Under the pieces are notes generated by a model. It was given only the letters and a program-made list of their open reading frames with translations. It was not told where the DNA came from and did not search any database. A program made the position numbers and the translations under genes. DNA of 64,000 nucleotides from Mastigias papua (Eukaryota; Cnidaria; Scyphozoa; Rhizostomeae; Mastigiidae). Location: positions 9,479,028 to 9,543,027 of the forward strand of contig OZ025278.1 in NCBI GenBank assembly GCA_964019165.1. Direction: 5' to 3'. How positions within the stretch are numbered: the stretch's first letter is position 1; each line of letters opens with the position of its first letter. Below, one piece after another: positions 38,961-50,900 of this stretch.

Positions 38961-41900
38961 CTCTAATATTCAGGGCCTGAGAAGTACGTTAGGCCTACAG
39001 TTTAGTAATAGGTAGCTTCTTATTTGACCTCAGTCCGTTTGTGCCTTGAAAAATAATGAACATTACATCGAGTATGTCTGAAATCTATGATTGGAGGGGG
39101 GCGTAGCACAAGAAGGTTACTTACAGCTTTGTACAAGATCCAATGGCATTGGGAAAGTATTTTGGGAAACTGAAAGTAAATGTTCTGAAAATGTATGTCA
39201 GTAATACTTCTCAAAAATAGAATTTATGGTTAGGGGCATGTCATTCTAGAGGGCATTCAAAGTTCTAAAGAAAAGTGGCACCCTCTTATTATCTTAAACT
39301 GCATTTTTACAACCAATCATATAATCATATGTTAGAATGGATATGAAATCATGATTCCTTCTGAGTTAGAGATGATAACTCTTTGATATGACCTATAGTC
39401 ACAAGTTGTTTCCACTGAGCACCCTTTCTGTATACTAATGGGAGCACAACTGGGTCAAAGTTGTTTACCTGAAAACCCTAGATTCAGGGACATTGCCACA
39501 AATTGAAAACAGGGGGGCTGATAAATTTGTTTATGGATATAGGAAGGCCCACCATGTTTGGGCCTGATACTGTAGAAAATCTGTATACTTTGCCCTCTAG
39601 AATGGCTAAAAGGCTGTCTCCCAGTGTAAAATTTGAATGCATAGTGTATGGCAGTGCTACAGAATATATAGCAAATCAAAAGAAGCTCAGTACAGCACAA
39701 AAATCCACCAAAGTGGCAATGCAGCATACTTACTGACATACACTTTGATCATTGAGACAACTTTTACTGGTGAGCCAAGAAATTGCTGATAGTGTCTGTA
39801 AAATTGGGGGGTTTGACACCCCACACCACTACTGTGATACACCCCCTACCTTGGTATACCCCTGCCCAGTTCTTAGGTTTGTAATGAAAGTGAATATGTG
39901 ACTTTTTATGAAGAGTCTCCTTCAGGTGCCACCATTGTTGGCAGAATAAGGGCAGTTTTGAGTTTTTTAAGTCGCCAGATAGAAAGTGTATTGCCTGGGA
40001 GTAACCTTTAATAAATACCATTGCATTTCCAAGGGATTATCATTAAAAATGAAAATATATACTTAGAAGCTAGTTTGTCATAACAAAGGTTTGAAAGAAA
40101 TCAGTTTTGGTACTTTACATAAACTCTCATAAATTCAGTATACAAGCCAAATGCAGAATCTTCTGTAGGAAGACTGGGGTGTAGTGAAGTAAGCAGATGT
40201 CTGTACTTGAGAATCTTGGTTGTGCAGCAGACACAGCACACTGAAACTTCTTGGAATACACTATCACATTTAATGATCATTGAAGAATGGAAATGTATTC
40301 GGATGAAAATGATATTTTTTTCTTTTGTCAATGATTATTTGCAGTTATCATTGAAAAATGAAAAGTTTAATGTGTTTATCTTTCATTATTGCAAGTGACA
40401 AGAGTTCTTTTGTTCAAAAAGTAAACACCAGCTTTTTGTTATCATTTGTCAGTTTACTATGCCTTGGTTGCACTTTCTTGAATAGCTGTGCTTTGTCCAT
40501 GGAAATTAGTCCACAGTTACATCAGTCAATCTGACTGAAAGCAACCTGCCTTGTGGTGAAAATTCAAAAACCAGAACTTGTGCAGAATTTTACTTGGAGC
40601 CTATGATATGTCACTTCTGCCATATATAAAGGCAGAATGACACAAAGATAGAAGTATACAATTTGTTCTTTCCATTTTTGCATTTTTTTGGTTAAAACCA
40701 AAGCAGCCACACATTTCTCAGAATCATGGTTAAATCCGAAGCAGCCACACATTACTCAGAATCAAAGATAGGCAGATCATATAATTGTCAGTGTTGCTCA
40801 ATGATTAAATGCACTACTATTATCATCATTTATCATTATTATTAATATAGAGCAAGATCACATTTAAAGCAATTAATAATCATATGAATAGTCTGCTGGT
40901 ACTACAGAACTTCTCAATTGCTCTAAAAGCAGGAACGTTCTTTTAGCATACTAAAAGTTGCTTTTCTTTTGAACAACACTCTGCAGAGTATGAAACATTG
41001 GATAGTGACTAAAAGATGAACCAAAATATATAGTCAGGTGCAGATATACTCACATGCCATGATGAAACTGCATTTGTTTGGCCATATGGTTGGCCAATGG
41101 GCACATGTTTAGCAATTCATCATATCATGTGAATCTATTCACATCTGGCTATAAATTTTGGTCCACCTTTTGGCCACTATCTATTTTTTCATACACTGAC
41201 AAGTGTCAGGTGAAACAGTTTTCAGTATGACAAAATATGTTCCCACTTATTGAGCTATCATGGATAGTAATGATGGATAATAGTAGTTAGTATGTAAGTT
41301 TCAGTGGTATCATGGCTCTTGGCATAATGTAAAAAAGTTTTCTATTCAGATTATTAGTTTAAAATTCACAGCCCATTTGTAAAGTTATATAAGAAGAATT
41401 CTGCTGTATATTGTAGCCTGTGTAATCCCTGAATTTGCTCCTGGGTACAGGCATTTTAGCATATTTATTTTGATTTGTCTGATGAGCTGATTTTGATTGG
41501 TATTGGAAAAGGTAGTATGTGCTAAGTGTAGGATCTGTCTTTGCAGGATGAACAACATGATCCATTGCTGAATAGCTTTGCTCAATTGAAAGAAACATTG
41601 CAGAGTGTTACAGGTAAATATAGCTGTCAACAGCATCCTTATTGACATTAAGCACCCCAGTCATCCGTCATCTACATTCAGTAGAAATTTTATTTACTAT
41701 GCTGCAGTGATGGTGTTGCCTATAGGCTTCACCTGAGTGTGTATAAAGAATATTTGGACCAATTGATGATGGATTAATTTTGTGTGATGCTTGCCTGCAA
41801 ATAGGATGCAGTAGTAACTTAGGGAGGGGGCTGCATATTGTCTTCCCAAATCACTGATCTGTCACCTGAAATTGTTATCTAGCCATTTTGAGATACACCT

Positions 41901-44900
41901 ATTTTGGGAAAAACTATTGTTCTTTCAATAGAAATTGCCAGAATTGGATAGATTTCTGCCCAACTGGGGGGGGGGGCTGCTACCATCCCAGCCTCACCCT
42001 CCATCCTCCTACACCTTTGCTTGTGGGTATATATTGATAGTAAACATTTGAAGCATACAAAGTCAACGCATTTTTTGCACATATAAATTTTCATTCATCT
42101 ACTTGTTCCACTGTCAGACAGAGGGTTGGATGCATTGTTTCTCTGTTCAACACTATGGTATGCAGCTCTTCTTCTGGACAAGCCATTGATTTATTTTGTT
42201 AAACTAGGATGCCCAAGGCCATCCTCTTTGTCTGCCTTCATTAACTTTTCCTTCCAGAATGGTAAATTTTAACTGAATGTTATTGGCTCTGCAGGACACT
42301 TTCTCAGTAATGTTTTTGCCTATATGCATATAGAATTAATATAAAATATATTATTTTGAAATCAAGAAGACTGTAAGAGCCCTGCTATCATTGCAATGGG
42401 ACTGAATATTTGTATGTGCATCTAGTATAGCCTATTTGATTTTCCTACATAGGACCAAATTTCTGTGACATTAAACTACTACCTAAAATGTGCGTCATGA
42501 TAATTAAGGTATCACCATGAACCCTGGTAGGGACTATAGCCCTAAGCTAGCAAAGTACACTGACTTTGTTTGCAAAGCTCTTGGATGATATGCTACGCCT
42601 ACCCAAGAGTCTACAGTTCACAATCTGATAATGAAAATTTTGATTCAATCTATAATTCTTATCAAAACAGTTGAAGTGCTTTGCAGATATTTGGTTTTTG
42701 ACTGCCACTTGCCTTCTTGTTTAAACTTATTGTGTCACTGTGTTATGCCTATCGTGTCATTTACAAATTGCTATGTGGTGGGGCACTTTCTTGTTGACAG
42801 TAATCAATATTGTTTTAAAGTAGGGGAAAGGGGTACGTCTATGAACCCATTAACTAAGAGGATGTTCTTCATGATTGGATCATACTTTCATAGAAAAATT
42901 ATGTGGATTTGCAAATACAGTTTTGACAGATTATGTAATTTTGACAACTGCTGTTGACGGCACTAGTCAGGCTTGGTTTCCACTCTGAGTTAATTTGAGG
43001 TAATTTTTGTGATAATTCAACAATTGCGCTGTGATGTCCATATGAGACAAATAAATTTAATGCTACCACTTGTCAAATAGCTGATGCTCTCGAAGAGCAT
43101 CTTTTATTGCTTTTTCTCGTAAGACCAAGGAAGTCATTGAACTATTCCAAAAGTGTAGGTAAGAACATCTTTCACACCAGAGACTCTTGGTGAATGTCAT
43201 CACTTGTCACAAGAACTTCGAATCTTATTTTTCCTTGCATCCCTTCTGTGGTTTGTTGTACCTAACGGTGGAAAATCTTGCTGCTTCTGCGAAGTGCTCT
43301 TTTTGTCATTAACAAAATGATACGATTTTTACTTCTCACAATGCGAAGCTCCAACACTGCAAATGGTTGCAAATGAGGCTACATTAATATTGCTTCTGTT
43401 TCGTTTTAATTCGAGTTTACTCCCATACACGGAGCTGTATTTCTTCTCTGCTTAAACTACTCCGTTTTCTAACAAAACCGAATATCTTTGAATTTGCGTC
43501 CTCAAAACGCATCTGATTCAAGGCTTCTTTTACATTGGAGTATAGTAAACGCAACTCAAAAGCGAAGCAAAACATATAACATTATTTTCTTAAAACAAAG
43601 TAGTATGAACCGAGCCACAGAGATCCGTATTTGTTTTGCCCTGTTTTTATTTAGCTCCAATTAAATTTAGCTCCGTTTTTATTAGCTTTTTCATTTTCAC
43701 TTCACTCAGGACCTTCATATGGGGACTATGAGCAATGCGAACTTATACATTATAAAAACCGAGCTAAACATATACGTTTTTTATCAAAAAACAGAGTGGT
43801 TTGAACGAGCCCTGGATCCCCCTCCCCCATTCCCCTTATGAACGTCGGCTTCCTTTGTCGCAAATTATCTCGACTTTTCTTGAGAATGTGAAAGAAAGAA
43901 CCTTGTTTAAAGTGTGCTGATTTTTAGCAAATCAACCCATCGCGCAATTCTTGACATATCTGAAAATGTTCTCAAATTAACTCAGTGGAAACCAAACTAT
44001 GATTAAATTATGCTTGAAGCATTCCCTAGTGAATACCGTTAATGAGGAAAAATTGTCAATTTCAGACCTTCCTGCATTTTAAACCCCAAAAACCTTGAGG
44101 TTTCAAAGCTTTGAGCTTGAAAATCTTTGAGATTTAGTCCCAAAGCTTGAGAATTGTTATAGAGTGCTCGAGAACAAAAAGGTCTAGATAAATCTCACTC
44201 TTTAAGAGCTAGCTGGGACGGAATCACTACTTTGGTCCACCATGTTGAACATGTGCTTTCGCATTCAGTTCCTTCTATTCTTCTGTAAAGAGTGTTAAAT
44301 TGTAATTCACACCTGAAAGTGAAAGACCTTTACGTAATCTGCATTTAATTTTTAAGCTCAAATTGAGATGGGAACAGCAATCCAATACAAGACTGATTTT
44401 GTAGGCCTACTGTATTTTATTAATATTTTTGTTCATTGTAAGAGTAGACCGTGGAACCTTGAGATGGGATCTGAAACTGTGAGTGTCATGGCCAAATCGT
44501 GAGAGTTGGAAGGTCTACAAATTATTGAATGAAGAAAATCATAGTTTCCCTCAATAATGTAGGAATATTTGTATATTTTACATCGCATGCATGACAAATT
44601 GATAATTTGGATGTGAAATGCTTAAATAGGTCCTTGGATAACTCATTTTTTGTGCGGAAGGATGTAGTAGCCTCTAGTTTTAACTAAGTTTGCATTTCAT
44701 CAGTTACACTGAAATGACAATTGAATTTTCATGATTCAAATTTCTTGCCATTAATTTCTTTTCGGGCAAGTAGTCAAATGGAAAGGGGAATGTTATGCTG
44801 TATCATGGGAGTGAGTGCTATTATATTGTCATACTGCAAACTGCTAGGACAACAGGTCTTTCCTTAAGTCTCTCTCTCTCTCTGTCAGCTAATCCTCTTA

Positions 44901-47900
44901 CAGGACGTTGCCTCTTGAACCTTCCTACGAAACAACGAACGGTCCTCCGCCAATCTTCCAGCCTGTGTTGTTGTAATTCCCATCCATTCCTGTATGTCCT
45001 GTTCACATCTCCTCGCAGGTCTTCCTCTTCCTCTTCGGCCCTCTATTTTCGCCTCTAGAATATGCTTCTCCAATGATTTATGGCGCTTTATGTGACCAAA
45101 GTATACCAGTTTTAGCTTTTTGATTTTTTGCAAGAGTGTTGGGGCTTTGATTCCAAGTCTAGACAGGACCGTTTCATTTGATATCTTTTCTGTCCATGAT
45201 ATTCTCAACAGTTTTCTGTAGCATTTCATTTCAAAGGCTGTTATCTTTCTGCTATATGTGTTGTTAATCGTCCATTCCTCACAACCGTATGTTGCAGTGG
45301 GAAATACAACACTTCTTAAAATTCTCAGTTTGGTGTATATACTTTGTCCCTTCCAGATGTTTGTCATCTTTTTCAATTTTGATCCTGCCATTGCCAGCCT
45401 TCTTCTTATTTCCAGAGTTGACTTCCCATTTGCATCGATTCGTGCTCCCAGATATACAAAATTGTTCACTCTTTCTATTTCCTCCCCATTAATCGTTATT
45501 ACAGCCTCCTCTTTGCATTTGTCTATATCCATGATTTTGGTTTTCTTTACATTCAAATGCAAACCTCTTTGCTCACTATGATATTTAACAGACTGTATAA
45601 GAGCTTCAAGCCCTCTTGGGGTTGTGGCTAGTAGTGCAATGTCATCCGCATATCTCAAGTCTCTTATGGGCACTTTCCTTAAGTAGTTTTATTCAATCCT
45701 CATTTGGGTATACATCAAATTACAGGTCATTTTAATTAGTAACCTATTGGTATGAACTTTAGTTGATCAGCATCAGAAGCATCACACAAGTTCTTTCTAG
45801 CCTTTTTTCAGAATGCTTCTCTGTTTTATACATTTATAGGGAATGTACACACTGTGGAGTTGGAAGCTTAGTTTCTTTGTTGTTTTGAAACTGTCATTAT
45901 CATTATATCAAAAGCTATTGATTATTTTGATTTTAGATTTATCAGAAATAGACGCAAATGTGTACCTTGGGCCTTTTCTGGAAGTGATAAGATCTGAAGA
46001 CACAGCTGGTCCTATTACAGGAGTGGCGTTGTCCTCAGTTAATAAGTTTCTTTGCTATGGATTAATAGGTAGGTACTTGAAGTTACCTTACTTTGCTTCA
46101 CTTTTTGTGTTTGGAATATTTGTAAATCCAAAGAGCATCAGAATTACTTCAGGGGGTAGATACATTGGGTCTTCAGGTGATGAATCCCCTGTAAAGTCAG
46201 ACTGCAGTTCAGTTTGAAAATGTTGTAACTTGTTAGAAAATGACGTAGTCGTTTTTTGTAATCTATGTGATCTATTCCACCATTTCATTGCTCTAAGAAG
46301 ATCTGCATTTGGTTAGGTGATCGTTTTGGTAGAAGTATGCTAGCTAACAGTTTTAATATCCCAAGCAGACCACTTATTGCAGAGTTCAGCTGGAAAATCA
46401 TTGATGAGCGAGGATGGCGGAATAATATTTTGCGTGGGTGGGTGGGCTCGAGTAGACAGATTAAAATTGCTGGGATTTTAGAGAGTGCTAAAACGCGTAC
46501 TAAAGTACATTTAATATAAAAAGTGGAGGGGCTTCAGTACCCCAGCCCCCCAGCTTCGCCGCCCATGTGAGCTCATTGACATTAGGATTAAAGCAATGGT
46601 CTTCAAGTCACTCAATGATTTGGCTCTACAGTGCCCGTGAAACACCTCTTCATGAAAAACTCGGCACTCTCTTTCCACACTCTCTGTTGCACTGCGACTG
46701 ATTTATAATTTTATTTGGTAGCTTCATACCTGCATTGAGTTTGCATTAAAAACCAGAAATATGAAAGCACACTTATATTTGCTTTTTTTATATAATTTCT
46801 CATAATTTTCGTTGCCTTATAGCAGCCTCCTCAGTGAGAATCATAAAATATAATGTATGTGTATTTTCTTGCTTGTGGCTTTTAATGCAAACACCATTCT
46901 GGTATGGCAACCCACATCTGAAAGTTTAAATACAAAATATGTATAAAATACAGCTGAGATGATCGTTTTGTATCGACTTTCGAACCTTACATGCATCTCC
47001 ATTAAAAAAGAAGACTATTGGTCTGTAAATAATGAGAGTTTTATGTTTTAATTAAGTAATAGTGCTCCATATTATATTATATTATATTATATTATATTAT
47101 ATTATATTATATTATATTATATTATATCATATTTTATGGCCACAATTCACTTTTTAGTTACACCTCATTTTAATATAACAATTTTTAGTTTCAGTGTATG
47201 TATTTTGCTGTTTATTTTGAGTAGGCTGTTATGTCTTGCGTTTTAGGCTAATTTACGCCTACAATGTATCTATTTATCAGAAGTGCCTTGCCCCTACGTC
47301 ACTTTCATCTTTACATCTTACATTGTACGAAATCTGCAGCAATTATTTCTAAATCCTTGTGGAACTGGACATTTACCTTAACAGTCTCCGATAGCTTTCT
47401 GTTCAAAATGTTACTTTGTGTATTAATACATGCACAATCATGAATATCATGTCAACTTCTTTCTTGGTTCCAGTAAAGTGGAGCAAAGTTACTGTTGGCA
47501 CTCTCTGACCTGTGATCCCACTTAGCAGGAGTCCTAGTTATCCGCTGTCTTAGTTATCACAAGGGTACTATATTGATGAAAAGACAAATATCGCTATTAT
47601 TTTTTGTTGGAAAATCTACACTTTGTCCGTCCTATTTTTTTCCTATCTACGCCACTGGGAGTATTACAAATGTAATATGTCAATACATTTTTGTCAGTGC
47701 AAGCTAAAATAGTTTTGGACATTTTAATCCTGAGAAATCATTTGATATAAAAGTAACATTGAATATTAGAAAGCCCAAAAATGCCTTGGTGTGCTAGCGG
47801 AGTAGTGTTAGAGGAATATATTAATAGAGTGTTTTGGTTTGAGAAATATCCTCCTCAGTATTTCATCTATAATTTCCTTGACTAATTTCACAAGCTTTAT

Positions 47901-50900
47901 TATTCCCATGAGTAATAATTTCTTCTATTAGTATGTGCCAATATGAAATTGTTCTAAGTATAATTTTTCGAAAATTTTTCTCATTATAGATCCAACAGCT
48001 GAAAACTCAAGCTCAGGAGTTGAAAATCTTGCTGATGCAGTGACACATGCTAGATTTGTTGGAACAGATCCAAGCAGTGATGAAGTGGTTCTTATGAAGA
48101 TACTGCAGGTTTAGAAATTAAATGTTCTTTGGTTTGTCTTGTATATTCACTCTCTTATCAGATGTAGTATTAGAGTTTAACAAACAGAGATAGAGAACGT
48201 GTTCTTGGAAACCATTTTTAAACTCAACTAACTATAATCACAGGTAATCAAGGATAAATGATAACATAGCAAATATGGCGCATTAGGCATAAACAGAACA
48301 ATTCAGAGTAAGTTATTGCATTCCTCTCAAGTTTAGAGTTCTTCTGGAAGGAATTAGTTTTGTTTTAACTGTCAGCATTTTAAGCGTGTCCATTGCAAAC
48401 TTAGTTTATGGCTATTTGCCATTTGTTGTTGACTTTGTGAAGCTTGGTACAAAGGGGTGCAATGTCTGGCCCGACCACAATGGGCTTGACTGAAGTATCA
48501 CACGGACTGCGTAACTTTGGAGCTGGATTTGATTGGCTTTCTGCAATTATTTCCGTCCTTGTGGGTGGTTGTGAGGCTAGTGGATGGGAGTAGTATGGCC
48601 TAAGATGAGAGTGATGGCGAACATATGTTACTCTGTGTTCATCTTGGATTTTTGCACTGGAGGGATAGACTTTGATAATTTTGTAAGGAGTACTGTTCCA
48701 TGTTTTTGACAGCTTAGTTCGATGGTCAGCTAAGTTCTTGGTCAGAACGGTATCACCTATTGCAAACTCGGAGGGCTGGCTATGACGATTTTTGTCGGCA
48801 TGCTGCTTTATTTGAGCTTGCGGGAGGCGTCACGATCATTGATTTTGGTATCTGACGTACTTTGATAATTGTGATCAAGGCTGGGCAAATCATTTCGAAG
48901 ATGACGTTTGAACATTAATTCAGAAGGAGCAACACCTGTGACTGTATGTGGAGTTGTGCGATAAATCAGAAGAAATTTGTGGAGTTCGTCCCTCCAATTT
49001 TTCCTTCTTCATGGGCACATTGTATTGCTTTCTTGAGGGTGCAATTCATCCGTTCAACCTCACCATTGGCTGCTGGCCAATAAGGTGTGACTCTACGATG
49101 GCTGATGTCGTGCTTCTTGAGGACAGCAGTGAAATCAACAGAGGTGAATTGAGGCCTGTTATCACTGGTGATGCAGCTTGGAAATCCAAACAAAGAGAAG
49201 GTTTTCAATAGACTGTTCAGGATTGTCTTGGTGGTAACTGTCTTCAACAGGGCAATAACTGGGTAACGTGACCTGTAGTCAATAAGAACCAATATGTATT
49301 CTCCTGTTGGGTAAGGGCCTTGAATGTCAACTGCGAGTGTGTGCCAGACTTGGCTAGGAATTTCTGACATGGTAATTGGTGCACATTTGGAGTTACTTGA
49401 TGCTGTTACTTGGCAAGCATGACAGTGTTTTATCAATTGTTCAACATCCGCATTGATTGAAGGCCACCAGACCTTTTCTCGGAGTAGAGCTTTGGTTTTA
49501 TTTATACCCTGGTGCTGTGAGTGAACAATGGTTAGGATACGTTGTTGCAAGCTCTGTGGGATGAAAATACACTGGCCTTTTACAAGAAAGTCTTGATAAA
49601 CAGACAGATTCTCACGGTTGTTATAACACTGACGGTATCTTGGATCTCTGGGCCAATTGTTGGAAGAAACAAAGTTAATAATATGTGGTAATATTTCATC
49701 AGTGTTAGTTGCGCTAGCAATCTCAGCTAGTGAACAGGCCTTTGGTTGTGCATCTGTTGTTATGCGATTGAGGAACTGTTCTGCATTGTCCTGAAAGGAG
49801 ACATTGGTCATTGGGGTACATGATAAGCAATCTGAAGCCATGTTGCATCCAGATACATGTTGTATTTCAAAATCATAAGCTTTTAGCTTCAACATCCAAT
49901 TTTGAATGCGCGGTGGTGGATTTGATTTAGGTGTCAGCATGTGCAAGAGTGGCTTGTGGTCCGTTACCACAGTGAAATCACGGTCGTACACATAATGATG
50001 GAAGTGCTGACATGCCCAAAGAACGGCGAGGGCTTCACGTTCCGTTTAGCTATACCGCTGCTGTACATTGTTTAAAGCTGTAGAGCCATAAGAGATTGGC
50101 CTGTAGTTTGCGTCCTTTTGTCTCTGAGCTAAAATTGCACCATGTCCAAGGGCTGGCACCAACAATGAGCTGTGTGTGCGCTTCAGGGTCATAGTATGCC
50201 ATGACATCAGAACCTGTAAGGCTAGCTTTCAGTGTGTCAAAAGCAGCTTGCTGTTTAGACCCCCAGTAGAATTGCTGATTTTTTCTGGTGAGAAGGCGTA
50301 AAGGAGCTGTAATGGTGGAGAAATCCTTAATAGACTTGTTGACAAAGTTTACCATTCCTAAAAATGATCTAACTTCTTTGACATTTGTTGGTGGGGCAAT
50401 CTGTTTGATGGAGTCTATTCTTGATTGTTGTGGTGCAATGCCTTTGGCTGATAACTCATGTCCAGCAAACGTGATATGGTTGGCTCCAAAAATGCATTTA
50501 TCAGGATTTACTTTAAGGCCTGAGTTCTTGAGACTGGTAAGTACTTTACAAAGGTTCTTATCATGTTCTTCCTGTGTTGATCCCCATATTAGAATGTCAT
50601 CACTGATGTTTTTGCTCCCATCACAACCTGCAATGACTTGTTCAATCTTCTTTTGGAAGATCTCAAAAGCTGAATTTACGCCAAAAATGAGACGTTTGTA
50701 TCTGAATAGTCCTTCATGTGTTACAAATGTGGTTATATCCCTTGATTCTGGGTGAAGCTCAATTTGACGATATCCCTCACGGAGGTCAATTTTAGAGAAG
50801 ATTTGTGCGCCATGGAGCTCTGCAAGAATATCATCAATTTTTGGTATGACGTGGCGTTCTCTGATGATGGCTTGATTAGCTTGTCGCATGTCAAGACACA

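Noticed and set aside
39503..39736. 77-codon frame in GBF1 intron 1
   Set aside because: No similarity recognised, and the region weakly matches 34,540-34,660, so it is probably old repeat DNA.
43081..43110. GATGCTCTCGAAGAGCATC hairpin as a terminator or microRNA
   Set aside because: A short perfect hairpin lying inside the TIR element; too short for a microRNA precursor and rho-independent terminators do not apply in animal DNA.
45843..46217. 124-codon frame as a free-standing gene
   Set aside because: Only the middle (45,937-46,068) is a GBF1 exon; both edges are intron.
50288..50755. 155-codon plus-strand frame
   Set aside because: Shadow of the antisense reverse transcriptase coding strand.
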